DNA of 64,000 nucleotides from Pseudoscleropodium purum (GCA_963969395.1 OZ017804.1:3038001-3102000), one strand, 5' to 3'. Shown: positions 1 through 11,383, numbered from the stretch's first letter. A program made the numbers and translations. The notes: a model not told the origin generated them from the letters alone.

Positions 1-484
1 CAATGGAACCGAAGCTCCTTGTGGGAGCACGAAAACTCAAACCGAATAAGTTAGTCTAGAATTAGGATTAGATAGACTTGCAAATTTCAATTTTTTTGGT
101 AACCTCTAGAGATTTCCGCTACACTATGACTATAATAGAAATAGTTAGTTTCTGGGTTGCCAAAACCGTTAGTAACGTTACGGAAACAAATCCGATATGG
201 ATCCAAGATTCAAAAAAGTACCGGACTCCCCAAACCTACATTCTAGACTTTCGATCTAAAAAACTAGGAGACCGTTAGGGGAATGGTCATCTATCTGTTC
301 TCCACCGGGAAATGTCAGCCATGCACTAGGTACTTAAACTCACCGCCACTTCTTTTTCTCTCCCTCTCTGCTTGTTGAGCTTGATGAACATATAGTTGAG
401 AGAAAGAGTGGTGAGACAGAAACCGAGATAGGAAGGAGATGGAAGGATTAGTACCGGATTAGGTTTATCAGTTGTCGGTGATTC
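1..484. other. Sequence upstream of the decayed ORF
   Basis: Mixed-composition sequence with no convincing gene. It may be the leader or LTR side of the dead element at 485-2175, but no matching second LTR was found downstream. Confidence 0.2.
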
Positions 485-2175
485 ATGGCGACGGCTGCTA
501 ATCTAGCTGCACAAAAGTCTAGAGTTGTAGCCCGGATAGTTTGTTCGGTAATTCCTTCCGATCCGGGTCACCAAACGCAGTTAGAAGAGGACTTGATGTG
601 TATCGGATGTGTCGGATTATTAGATAGGCTGTGGAGCATTAAGACCAAGGAGATGATTCAAAAACTCATTTACAGAGTTCCGAATCAATACAAGTTGACA
701 ATGAAAGGTCGATCCATAGCTTAGACAGAAGACATCTCGGCGGATGTCTATTCATTTAAGAAGAATAGGCTCAGACTAGCTAGAAGAGCGGACAAGTACA
801 TGGCCGGAAAGTTCCGGAATCAAGCCCACTCAAAGGAAGGTTTTACCATTAGTGACTGTAAGAATAAGAGGCATAGACGGGTACTAAACTTCTTGATTCC
901 AATCTTGTATCCGGAAAAGCCTACCCGCGTTATGGTCATGATGGCCAACACCATTTTCAGGGCTTTCGAGGACTGGATTGTCTATTAGAGGAGAGTGATT
1001 CAAGGAGTCGTGGGCAAGCTAGTAGAGCACATGGGTCAAGCAAAGCACAACCTTATTACGCCGTACCTGTTCCACCTCTATCACCACAAGGAGGTCTTGA
1101 GTGTTGGAGAGACAATTGAGCACAACACGAGAGTCGAGATCCTGAAGTACGGCCTCACAAAAGAGCTGGAGAAGGAAGAGAAGGAATCCGAAGAAGAGGA
1201 AGAAGAAGTAGTGGACCAGAAATGAAGGAAGTCCATAGATCCGACGGCACGGGGGAAGGCAACAACATCGGAACGGGAGGAACCGATACCAGATTCGGAA
1301 CATCCCCAAAAGCTCGAGTTCTTCAAAGTCGGAATCCAATGGATGCAACAGGCCAAATATATGTATAGTGACTTGGAGGATCACGTGCTTCTTATTGCAA
1401 ACAAACTCAAGGTAGAGTCGGACCAAATTTTGAAGGAGATCCAAAAACATCTAAATCTAGAGGAGTTCCGACAGAAGGAGGAATAGATCCAGAAGTTTGA
1501 GGAGGAAAGAGATAGCTTCCAGTCCCAACTTGAGTGGACAGAGGAGGAGTTGAATGCGGCGAGACGGAAGGAGACAGAGGCTCTCCGACTCATCCATGAC
1601 CTCAAGAAACTCTTCATGGTTCCAGAATATATGGTGATCCGAGCTAACTTCTACACTGCCTAGTTGGAGAAGGAAGGGTACATGACTAGATCTAGGATGG
1701 TAAAGATCTTGGTTGATTTTGAAGCTTAGATGGGGATTGTTTAAAAGACATGCAGAAGTTGCTAGGATACTTGAATCCGGAACGGGCCATTGATTTAGAA
1801 GGGTTTTCAAAAGTCCCCAAGAGCATATTCCGGGATACTCCGATTTGACAAACTCTGATCCGACAAGCTTCGAGTGGCCCAATCCAGCCCCAATCGAAGG
1901 GATTGAAGTCTATCCTCACTCTAGTTGCAGGACCTTCAGGTAGCCAAGTACAGACTCCATCAGGACTAGTGGTACTTGAGCAAGAGAAAGGGGCAAGTGA
2001 AAAGTTTATTCCGGCAAAACAAGCGGTTTTCGTCCCAATTTTCCCACCACCTAGGAAAGTCACGGCTAGAAAGCTTATGGTACCTGGATTGATGGTTCAC
2101 AGCAACCTTGACGTATGACTTGGAGTAATGACGAATCCGGCTCGATCTCATCCACAAGATTTTTCCCGTACGCAA
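485..2175 (+). pseudogene. Decayed coiled-coil ORF, probably gag-like part of a dead retroelement
   Basis: One reading frame can be followed from the ATG at 485 to about 1740, broken only by isolated stops (for example 722-724 TAG, 986-988 TAG, 1223-1225 TGA, 1483-1485 TAG). A further open stretch lies at 1903-2118. The first part is basic and helical; around 1160-1215 there is a run of Glu (EEEEEE), and 1380-1620 reads as a Glu/Lys/Gln-rich coiled coil. No protease, RT or integrase motif is visible after it. Most stops are one C-to-T change from Gln or Arg codons, which suggests decay by methylated-cytosine deamination. The segment is richer in G+C than the rest of the window. Identity as a retroelement gag is inference from the style of the protein and its decay; it could also be a dead host gene. 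Confidence 0.4.
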
Positions 2176-5100
2176 TAATCAATACCAAAACGGGATTGTG
2201 CTAAGATTGAATTGAGTGAATCACCGTAAACCAAGGATCCGGAGATTGAAGAGTTAGAAGAAGAGGTGTTGAAGTTTGGATCCAAAGAAGAAGTGGAGTT
2301 AGAAGACTTGCCTCCCAAGGTTTTACGGAAGCCCCAAACTCAGTCATTAGCAAAGAGTACACCAATGAAGGCTTTGGTGAAGACTCCAGGTAGTCAAAGC
2401 GAAAGCAGCTCCAAGAAGGCATGGCGGGGTAGATAGAGTGCAGGTAGTTAGGTAGGATTTTTATCCAGAACGGGATTTCTAAGCGTGGATCCGAGTTCTG
2501 GATCGTTTTAGGGGTTCCAGATTTGTTGGGGCAGTTGGACTGTGGATGTTCCGGATATCCCGGGTTGTTCACTAGTTGATTGTCTTGATTTTCGGGATGC
2601 CTTTTTGGCTTTTTAGACGTTGACTTTGGTTTTGATTTTGATTTTTAAGAGCAGGCAAGTTTGTTGCCCTCTCATTCCATCCTAACAATTATTTTATTGT
2701 ATTCCATTCCCTTCTTTAATTTGAGTCACTTGGTGAACACTCTAGCTCCAATCGTGTATTCGGATTGTGTTAGTTTGTTATTTGAGTGTTGAGATGTGAG
2801 AAGGACGGGTGAGGAGGAATCCGGATTTCGGATAACTTGATCGGATTGAGGGAGTACTATTGTAATGATGTTGGATATGAGACGAGGGAGTTGCGCGTGG
2901 TGCCTTTGAACTACCAGAATAGTAATCCGGTTTTCAGTGAAAAGTGGTGTAAGTACAGATCCGGAATTAGAAATAATTCTGTACGGAGATTAATGACCAT
3001 CAAAGGAAATTCCCACTCATCGGAAGGTCTGCCAACCTTGGGATCCGTCATACTTCTAGAAAGATTACCCCCCTTGTAAATTCTAAACGTTTGAGATCTC
3101 TCGTTGTAGTAAGGAGGAGTGAACGCACTCCTAAGTGACCTACATTTTGGATTGGCCATTCAGGATGTTGTAAGGATCCGGATTTACCCTATGCACTACA
3201 ACATCTTGAGTACTTGGGTGTTTTTTGTTTGTTTTTGTCTGTGTAGTGAATAGACAAGAGTGATGAAGTCTCTATCCCTTGAAAGATCAATAGTAGACCC
3301 TCTAATGGTAAAACAGAGGAATTGAAAACGAGTTTGTTAAGGGATGAAATCGTAAAACTAGGTGATATCAGATCTGAATAGGAATCCGGATAGTAGTGAT
3401 TCCAAAAAAGAAAGTGAAAGAGAGTAGTTGAAAGAGGAAAAAACAATCATCCGGATATTGGAGTTTGGAAAGGCATCTAGAATTCCATGGGACAATAATT
3501 CGTGTCATCTTACCACGTTTTTGTATGTAAAGATACTTATGCCTAGACTGTGCATGCGACACTCCTACATAGAAAAAAGACATCTCGAGAACAACCATTG
3601 AAAGAATAATTCAATTCGTGTATGCTGAACTTGTAGTTATGAACATGCAATGTCTATAGGATCCTCTATAGGAAAGTAGTGGAAGTTTAAGAAACAACAA
3701 CAAGGCCTATCAATTATAAACGTGGAGTTGCACAAAAGACATTTAACTTAAACAAAAGCATTGCAAAAGTTGTTTGAATGCAACGGCCCCAATAAATAGG
3801 CTTAGACAAAAAATGAGAAGTACAAAATCAAATGAAGAATTGCAATGTAAAGAGAAGAATTTACCTACCTCGAGAGTGCGTGTAGTGTTGTTCCAAAGAT
3901 GGACAGTGCCTTTGTCAACAATAGTAAAAAATAAATGCCTACGCAATTCATAGTACTTTAGAGGTTTTACAACTTGCTTGAATGAAAAAAAAAATAGTGT
4001 CTTTTCGTGAGATACCTTATTCCCTTACATCTTTACCAAAAGACATGAAGTGTCCAAAGCTCCAAAGCTCATACCTCATTAGAAAAACCTTTAAATTTTA
4101 TCACCCTTCATGCTACGAGAAGTGGCTTCTTGTCAATGTGCATGCAATCATGCATCGCCTCTTCAAAACTACCTTCATAAGATAGCAACCAAACCCTAAC
4201 TAATTTGTCTCCATGCAAACAAGCCAATGCTCAAACTTCACACACAATAAACAATTCCTCATAACAACAACCTCATGTAAGGTAAGTTATCAACCTCACA
4301 AATGAGTGAGGACATGATTCAAGAGCAAAACATTCTTCACAACCACCTAAAGGCAACGGTGACCCAACGGGTAGGAGTAGGAGACATTGGGCACGTTCAT
4401 GATATGACACAAGGACATTGGCTGAACCTTGCGCACGCACTTTAGATATTCTAATGGGGCCAGGTTGGCCATGCTATACTGACTCATTATACAGTCATTG
4501 CAGATGGAATCTGCTTACTTAAAAATTGTTTTTCTGTTACGTGGACATGGATTGACATGAAATTAAGCACACTTTTGGGGCCAATGCCTATCTTTTTTTG
4601 GCTTCTAACAAGGAATGAATGCCACTTCTAGTAGTTAGCACTACGCAATTTTATAGTGGATTTTAATGGTCTACAGATTTTGTACTTCTAAAAATTTTGG
4701 AGTTTGCATGTATGGTCCAAAAAATATAATTTTTAGAAGGAAATTCATGATTTCCATTTGCTAATTTGAGAAAAATATTTCCTCCATTGAAGACAGCAAG
4801 CAACTGTACTAAATTCCTTAAAGGGCCGATTTTGGGTGTTTCTACCTTATTCAACTTGGTTTGATTAATCTAGACTCAAAATATTAGGCTAAAATGAGAT
4901 ATGGACCATATTCTTTAAAGGAGTAACATGATTCAAAATTATTTTTTTCACTTTTTTTAAGAAGTTTGTGATGCAAGAGCTTCAATTGGAGGATTAAAAG
5001 CTCTTATGACCATTTGCCAAGTAAGTTGCCTTTAACATTATGGTAATTTAATATAAAAAGCTAATTGCTAGTATTGCAATCCTTTATAAATTTTTTTAAT

Positions 5101-5207
5101 ATCTCTTTCTTTCTTAATCTTCAATCTACAATCTAATCCTCATAGTCCAAGTTATGCTTGAAAATTTCATAACTCGATTTGACTCTTTTCGAATTCACTG
5201 TTCCTAA
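2176..5207. other. Non-coding stretch after the decayed ORF
   Basis: 2176-3180 keeps the GC-richer style of the decayed ORF and probably belongs to the same dead element; only short open pieces remain. From about 3200 the sequence becomes AT-rich and holds no recognisable gene, RNA or repeat structure. Confidence 0.3.
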
Positions 5208-5215
5208 ATCTACTT

Positions 5216-5472
5216 CATGGTTGTCATAACGGGTGAATTAGGGTCATCGGACCAGACAGACGGACGGTCCGAACGGCTTTAATTTTGTAACTTGTACAAT
5301 TTTGCAGAATGACACGTCACCTCGTCCGCCCCCAGCATGTTCCTTAATCCACATGGCATCCACGTGGCCTATTTTTCCGTTATCAGAAAGTCAACTATGT
5401 GTTGACTGTATTGGACGGGCGGGACCTCTAATGGACGAGCGAACCGGACGTCCGTTCACTATGACAACCATG
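5216..5472. mobile_element. hAT-like MITE, CATGGTTGTCATA subfamily
   Basis: The ends are inverted: CATGGTTGTCATA at 5216-5228 and TATGACAACCATG at 5460-5472. The flanks are atctactt (5208-5215) and atccactt (5473-5480), an 8-bp target duplication with one difference. The 8-bp duplication and the CA-GGTTG-type end are typical of hAT elements. The 257-bp interior carries GGACGG and GGACGTCCG-type motifs like those of the four elements at 7.9-10.6 kb, but the terminal sequence differs (CATGGTTGTCA against CAGGGTTGACA), so it is a sister subfamily. It has no transposase and is non-autonomous. Short ORFs inside it are by-products of GC-rich sequence. Confidence 0.75.
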
Positions 5473-5480
5473 ATCCACTT

Positions 5481-6780
5481 GTCACAACTCCATTAGACAT
5501 ACGGCCCTACCACGATACATATTGAAGCTATGTACATTAAACTGACGGCGCTAACCTTTGAACTACAAACTAGAGATCTTGCCCTTTCTATTCTTTTCAA
5601 GAACTAACGTACACTCCCACTTTTGATCCAATCAATCATGGCCACCTATCCACCCTACCCAAATACCTTCACTTTCTTTTTGTACACCAAACCATTCTAT
5701 TCCTCAGTGCAAGAATTGATCCACGAGACAAAGTGACGACCTTGCCGATATGTTTTCTTTCTACCTATTGTTTTGAATCAAAATTTACAGGAGAAGAATC
5801 AAGATGGTGTGTTTGTTTAGTTTCAATTGTAGAATGGATGGGATGTCATAATATATTGTATATGGAAATAGGATTTAATGGAGGAGTTTTCACTTGAATT
5901 GTAGTTTCTTTCGTGCATGTTGGGATCGATTGTGGTGATTGTGATTGGTGTATTGTGAAGGTAGAGGATTGTGAAATTAATTGAGCATTGTATGGGAATT
6001 GTAGGAAACTCTATTGAGGGTTGAAGGGGGACTCAAGTTTTTGCTGTACAAATTCAATATATTGCTCATGATTAAGAAATTATAATACATTATTATATTG
6101 TAGAAATTCTTGTCTTGAAGGATTGTTTGTCATTTAGCAAGGTTGGTATTAATACATGGAGGATTTGGATTAATACATGGAGGATTGTGAAATTAATTGT
6201 GTGTGGAATTAATTAAGCATTATATGGGCATTGTATAGGCATTGTAGGAACTTTGTTGAAGGTTGAGGGAGGAGGACTTGATTCTTGCAATATGAATTCA
6301 AGACATTGCTCATGAGTAAGAAATTATAACACATTATCATATTATAAAAACTCTCATTATAAAGGATTGTTTTTCATTTAGCAAGATTTGCATTAATATG
6401 GGGAGGTGTAATATTAAAGCACATATGCCAAGGTAAATCCTTTTGACAAACAGGAAATACTCTAGACTAGCTTTTAGTGTATCTAAATATGTTTTAATTA
6501 TTTGTGGTTCAAGGTTTGGAACTTTGGATACTTATCTCTAATATTGTATTGGCCATGTGCGACTAAGGGTAGGTGTGGAGATCCAAGGCATGCCCTTGTC
6601 ACTTACCTCAACTTGAAGATGGTAGCATTGAGATGATGAGTCTTATAGTAGCATCTATAGGTGATGATGTGAAAATTTTACAATGATTGCTCTCAACTGG
6701 TTCTCTAGTAGACCTCTGCATGGCTCAAATGGTTGGATACCCCTTTTGGTTTTAGCTGATGGTGGCATTGTCAAGTAAAT
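5481..6780. other. AT-rich non-coding stretch with a local duplication
   Basis: No gene is seen. Segments near 5930-6140 and 6170-6380 repeat each other loosely (shared blocks such as ggaggattgtgaaattaat, cattgctcatgaTtaagaaa and aggattgtttgtcattt), so a ~235-bp direct duplication is likely. Confidence 0.35.
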
Positions 6781-6846
6781 GATATATTCTTCTAAATCTA
6801 AGTCAAGTTGTTTAACTCTTGTCAGAAGCAAAGGGATATTAGTTTT

Positions 6847-8230
6847 ACAACTCTTGTGCATTATCACAAGTGTGCAGTTGTTGCTTGATAATGGAGCTAA
6901 TCTACATGTGGCAGCAATTGATAATATCAATATGACAGCATTGATTGCAACTGTAAGTTCTCTTTAACTTGTATCCATAGTTTCTAATAGGAGAAACAAA
7001 TGCAAGAAACTTATTAGAATGCTTGAGTTAATGCAAACCCCATTATTTGGTTATTCTTCTAGTAGGAGAAACAAATGCGACACTTACTATCATGCTTGAG
7101 TTGATGCAAAATTTACTACAAAATTTGGCTCCTTTTGATTTACTAGAAGTAAAAGTGGAATCAATGGCGGGCTACAATGTAGAATATTCTTTGATGGATT
7201 TTACTCTGTTTTTTTAGAAGAATATGCTATTATGATCTTAATGAGGTGTAGAGCTTTGCTTTTGCCATTTGTTGGGCTACGACCTTCTATAAGGTTATTT
7301 TTCCATGGTATAATGTTGTCTCTAGATAACCTCATTTAATATTTAGTATTCAAAGGTCGTTGTCAAAAATTTCATTTTCATTTTAACTATGTTTTGCATC
7401 AATAATTTGCTTAAATTTTTTTAATTCTTTTGATTGTTGTTGTCTAGGCATACATGAGGCACTTAGAGTGTCTCAAAGTTCTTTTGAATCACGGTGCTTC
7501 AGTAAATGCAAAAACTAAAGGGAGTCTCACAGCCCTCATTGCCATTGTAGACAATGCGAAAGGTTGCAATAGGGCTTGCATTCAAATGCTTCTTTAGGTA
7601 TCTTCGACTTTCCATTTTTTATTTTTTATTTTTCATTTCAATAGTTGTATGGTATTTAGTAGCATAAAGTGTCTATTTTGAATTTATAAATGACATTTTT
7701 CCTTTTTTTCTATGTTATTCATTAGGTAGGTGGGGAGGTCAATGCCTAGACCATTGAAAGCACAAGTGCCTTCATACATGTTGTTACCAACAACTACACC
7801 AAAGTTGTTGAAATTTTAAGTGTTGGCGGTTCTAAATTGAATGTTGTTGATGGAAAAGGATACTTTACTCTTCACTATGCAGGGTTGACACGACGTCCGG
7901 ATGTCCGGGACGTTCGGACGCGGACGCTATGTCCGTAGTGTCCGTTGACATTCGCGTCCGCTTGTCCGCCCGTCCACCCGATTACGACCGTCCGATCGAC
8001 ACGCGGACTGATAAAGTCCGCACGATCTGGGCGCCCGCCTCGGGCCGTCCGCCCCACCCGTCCGCCTTCCGACGGCGAGAGGGACGCTGCATTCGCTAGC
8101 ATCCATGCGTCCGGAAAATGGACGCTATTTTGGGGCGGACGTTGAGATTCGTCAACCCTGTCACTATGGAGCACAAAACAATTCTATTGAATCCATATAA
8201 GATTCACTTGCATTATTTGGACTTATTGAT
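6847..8230 (+). pseudogene. Ankyrin-repeat gene, decayed and interrupted by a MITE
   Basis: Three ankyrin-type exons can be read. One ends at 6952 with donor GTAAGT and encodes VQLLLDNGANLHV...TALIAT. The next runs 7448-7597 after acceptor TCTAG and encodes LKVLLNHGASVNAKTK...ALIAIV. The third starts at 7726 and encodes VVEILSVGGSKLNVVDGKG. These carry the LLxxGAxxNxxxxxGxTAL pattern of ankyrin repeats. An in-frame TAG occurs at the end of the second exon (7595-7597) and another in the third (7750-7752). A hAT MITE (7880-8160) splits the third exon; after it the frame LHY-GAQNN continues and soon ends at TAA. The gene was probably an ankyrin protein with a coiled-coil C-terminal part (see 8950-9660). 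Protein-interaction role is known for the repeat family; the specific function is unknown. Confidence 0.6.
7880..8160. mobile_element. hAT-type MITE, copy 1 (GTCCG-rich)
   Basis: Terminal inverted repeats CAGGGTTGAC (7880-7889) and GTCAACCCTG (8151-8160) are flanked by the perfect 8-bp duplication TCACTATG (7872-7879 and 8161-8168). The interior is very GC- and CpG-rich, packed with GTCCG/CGGAC motifs in both orientations, in sharp contrast with the AT-rich host. It sits in an ankyrin exon. The ORFs on both strands here are artefacts of the pentamer repeat. Confidence 0.9.
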
Positions 8231-8416
8231 GACCTTTAACCTCTATTATGTTTAAGGTAATAGGAAGATAGAGATTTCTTGTCATTTTTTTTATAGTAAT
8301 TTACAATTCTATGTGCCTTTTTTATAGATGAGTCTTGCTAGATTGATAGGCAGATCAAACTCAAAAATTTCCCCTAGGTCATGCACCCTTTGAAATGGCC
8401 TCAAGAGACAATGAAC

Positions 8417-8797
8417 CAGGGTTGACAAAACCCAATGTCCCGAGCAAAATAACATCCAAAAATAAGACATCTAGACGTTGCATCCACAATGTCCAAAATG
8501 TCATCGAAAGGAGGACAAGGTGGACAAGATGGATGGGGCGGATCCGCGGATGGATAGGGAAAATAGATGGGATGGATGGGGTGGACAAATCTAGGCTATC
8601 TGATCAAGTGAACATGGTCCAATCGACAAATAGGAACCGTCAAATCTCAAGGATGACGCGACAAACAAGGTGGGCGGACATGGTGGATGGATGAAGAGGA
8701 CAACAAAATGTTTTTTTTGCAAATGTCATGGGATGCTATAGACTTGGCATCCACATCAGTAGATGTCAACAGACATCCAGACATCTTGATAACCATG
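8417..8797. mobile_element. hAT-type MITE, copy 2 (old, CpG-depleted)
   Basis: It starts CAGGGTTGAC (8417-8426) like the other copies and aligns loosely with copy 3 (cccaatgtcc, caaaataacatcca). The far end near 8770-8797 (gacatccagacatct...aaccatg) is a decayed version of the GTCAACCCTG end. The flanks caatgaac and tagtgaaa agree at five of eight positions. Most CpG sites of the younger copies are TpG/CpA here. The right border is less certain than in the other copies. Confidence 0.55.
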
Positions 8798-8949
8798 TAG
8801 TGAAAGTACTCATCTCTTGGTACACTTCTCCTACTCCTTAGGTGGTTTCATATCTTTTGTTGCATATCTTTTTTGCATGTCATGCATTTTCAAGTTACTC
8901 TTCTTTGTAGCTAACATGTTGGTATAAAATATTGATGCATATAATAGGA

Positions 8950-9660
8950 AAGTTGGAAGAAGTTAGAGTTGGCAGTTGCAATGCAAGTGGAGGAACTTCT
9001 CCACTAAAACAAACTAGAGCATTAGTCCATTGTTGCATCCCCAAAACCACGCAAGAAAAAGAAAAGTAAGAAAAAGCAAAAGGTCGTTGAAAAAGTGGTT
9101 GAAGAGCTTACCAGGGTTGACGAACCTCAATGTCCGCCCCAAAATAGCGTCCGTTTTCCAGACGTCCGGACGTCCGAACGCACGGACGCTAGTGGACGCA
9201 ACGTCCCTTCCGCCGTCGGAAGGCAGACGGGCGAACAGGTGGACGGGCGGGGCAGACAAGGGCGGACGGGGCGGGCGGGGCGGACGGCGTCCGCGAATGT
9301 TAGCGGACGTTGTGGACACAGCGTCCGCGTCCGCACGTCCCGGACATCCGGACGTCCTGTCAACCCTGGAGCTTACAAGTAATAAAGAACCATTTACATT
9401 TGTAGACATGGAATCCTTCCAAGAACATCATCAAATCAATGACTTTGAAAACCTTGAAAAGTAGATCTGGGGTGATGGGAAGCAGTTGGCAAGCTATTAT
9501 AGCTTTTGGTAAGACTAAGCATGAGGATCTTAAAGAGAAAATTCAAGTTCATGAAAAGCAATTGGCAACTGTTGGAGTTTCTGGTAAAATTGAGCATGTA
9601 GAGATATTGATGCAGTGTGTAGAACATTTGGAGCTAGAATAGGAGCAAGCATGACAAGTT
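8950..9660 (+). pseudogene. Coiled-coil 3' exons of the ankyrin gene, interrupted by a MITE
   Basis: Before the MITE, the frame ending at 9111 reads a basic stretch (PKPRKKKKSKKKQKVVEKVV). After the MITE and one copy of the target duplication the same frame continues (EPFTFVDMESFQEHHQ) to a TAG at 9462-9464. A further coiled-coil piece at 9500-9640 (KIQVHEKQLATVG, CVEHLELE) is matched by VEHLELELHQIRQVV at 16850-16890 in the downstream paralogous copy. That these exons belong to the ankyrin gene at 6.8-8.2 kb is inferred from order and strand. Several stops show it is dead. Confidence 0.45.
9112..9368. mobile_element. hAT-type MITE, copy 3 (GTCCG-rich)
   Basis: TIRs CAGGGTTGAC (9112-9121) and GTCAACCCTG (9359-9368) with the perfect 8-bp duplication GAGCTTAC (9104-9111, 9369-9376). 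257 bp, same length as the element at 5216. CpG-rich GGACG/CGTCC interior. Relative to copy 1 its sequence is in the opposite orientation. It interrupts a basic coiled-coil exon. Confidence 0.92.
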
Positions 9661-10397
9661 GTGCAAGAGATCATTTTGATCTTTGGTTTCTTTTGAACCT
9701 ATTGAAATCTTTTGCTAGAATGAAGTGTTTTTAATTGTATCACTTTTTGTGCATTTGGCAAATGAAGCAACTTTAAGTCTTGCAAGAGGTGCAGGTATTG
9801 GAGTTGGAGACTGTTGAGACTGTGAAGACGAAAATGGAGTCTTGTATTTCTCATTGGAAAGTAGCACTCAACATTTCAGAGGTAAATTTCACAATTGAGA
9901 GAGCTATAACCTATATTTTGTTAAAATGGTATATTCCACAGTGTTAATGCTTTTTAGTTTAGACTATTTAGTTTGAAATTATATTAATCCTAGACTACAG
10001 GGTTATATGAAAAATTGAATGGAAAATGGATGATTTCATATGATGTTTTAATGAAATGTCTCATCATCTAATATTTTGTTAAAATGGCATTCTCCACAAA
10101 GTTGATGCATTTTAGAATGTGCTATTTAATTTAATGAAATTTCCCATTTGTATGTTGATTAACCACCTTCAAGTCGAAAATGCTCGACTTAAATTGCAAT
10201 CACAGCAAAGTACAAGTTTGTTCAAGGTAGAGGTAGGAATTGGTTTGAGGTTCGGCATTGTTAGATCGGCTAGTGAATTCTCTCTTTAGTCCATGGAATG
10301 TGGAATAGAGCCACAATTTGCAGTCATTCTTTTGCCATTCATTCCCAAAGTGGGACCCAAAACAAACACCAATAAATGGTTTAGCCTTGCGTCCAAC
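9661..10397 (+). pseudogene. Degenerate 3' region of the ankyrin/coiled-coil gene
   Basis: No long frame is left. Two blocks are matched by the paralogous copy downstream: 9770-9890 corresponds to about 17235-17400 (tgcaggtattggagtt / tgcaagtattggaattc) and 10170-10397 to about 17575-17840 (cagcaaagtacaagttt / ggcgaagtacaagttt). This region is therefore the exon/3' UTR tail of the same gene. Confidence 0.4.
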
Positions 10398-10608
10398 TAG
10401 GGTTGACAGGACGGTCGGACGTCCAGGACGTTCGGATGCGGACGTTGTGTCCACAGCGTCCGTTGACATTCGCGGTCAGCGTCCGCCGGGACCGCCCGTT
10501 TGCCCCGCCCTGCCCATCCACCTTTCGATGGCAGGAGGGACGCTGCGTCCGCTGGCGTCCGGGTTATGGACGCTATTTTGGGGCGGACGTACTGATTTGT
10601 CAACCCTA
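10398..10608. mobile_element. hAT-type MITE, copy 4 (GTCCG-rich)
   Basis: TIRs TAGGGTTGAC (10398-10407) and GTCAACCCTA (10599-10608) with perfect 8-bp duplication CGTCCAAC (10390-10397, 10609-10616). 211 bp. The paralogous segment near 17840-17860 (cctcgtgcccagtccc then atgaatgaa) has no insertion and is a natural empty site. Confidence 0.9.
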
Positions 10609-10866
10609 CGTCCAACCCCCACCTTGATGAATGAATGATATAATTAGTTAAGTAGTAACGCTAATCTCATCGCTAACATCAGTGCAGACTTACATGTGCA
10701 TTCCTTTTTAATCCATTTTTATAGAACTTTTTAGAAGTAGGATTTGAAGTTTGGAGTTTGGAATCTCTGCTGCACCATTTCATTAGTGGAGTGTTTTACA
10801 ACTGCTAGAGATGATCCCAGTAGCTTGTGTATCCTCACAACCTTCATGTTCTCTTCGTTGATAAAC

Positions 10867-11117
10867 TAGAAAAAAACTACGTTGCAATTTTCATGTGCTA
10901 ACTAATTATTTTTGTAAACTTCATTGATTGCAACATAGTTTTTTGATAATTGTATTGCACTCAAAGTAATTTTTTTGAAAACTACATTGTAGTCAACACA
11001 GTTTGTTTTAAAATTACATTGTAGTCAACATAGTTTTTTTTAAAACTACTTTGCATTCAATGCAATTTACAAAAATTATCAACTAGCACATGAAAACTGC
11101 AACATAGTTTTCTTCTA
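10867..11117. mobile_element. Foldback/MITE with ~50-bp terminal inverted repeats
   Basis: The first ~52 bases (from tagaaaaaaactacgttgca) are the inverted complement of the last ~52 (ending tgcaacatagttttcttcta), with about seven differences. The interior repeats a smaller unit (aactacattgtagtcaaca, attacattgtagtcaacata). No coding capacity. No clear target duplication was found, so the superfamily is open. Confidence 0.6.
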
Positions 11118-11183
11118 ATGCATGTTTTGATGTCAACAACAATGTCCGCTATAACATCAAGATGTTATGGTAGACGTTACTAT

Positions 11184-11383
11184 TGACAAAAATAAAGAAA
11201 TGAATTGTCGTGTACAAGTAGTCTTGGCAAAGTGTACACACACATTGTACATTTTCTAAATAAGAGAAGCCAATACATACAGGAACAAAACAATCAAATG
11301 AATGAACAAAAATAAAAATAAAAATGAAAGTAATGAAATAAAATTCAAGATAAATCTAAGTGTCGTGAGCGTCAACTTTCAAT
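11184..11383 (-). repeat. Copia 3' LTR
   Basis: Minus-strand start TATTGAAAGTTGACGC (TG mutated to TA), directly after the polypurine tract. Length 200 against 199 for the other LTR. Shared blocks include the stretches around gtacaagtagtctt and agtgtacacaca. Confidence 0.8.

Noticed and set aside
3355..3390. PBS-like motif tgatatcagatc on the plus strand, suggesting another copia start
   Set aside because: Two mismatches to the PBS, no LTR pair and no copia domains follow.
7875..9464. ORFs of 95-144 codons on both strands over the MITEs, rich in Arg, Pro, Gly
   Set aside because: They overlap on both strands inside GTCCG-repeat elements; GC-rich pentamer arrays have few stops, and the peptides are low-complexity.
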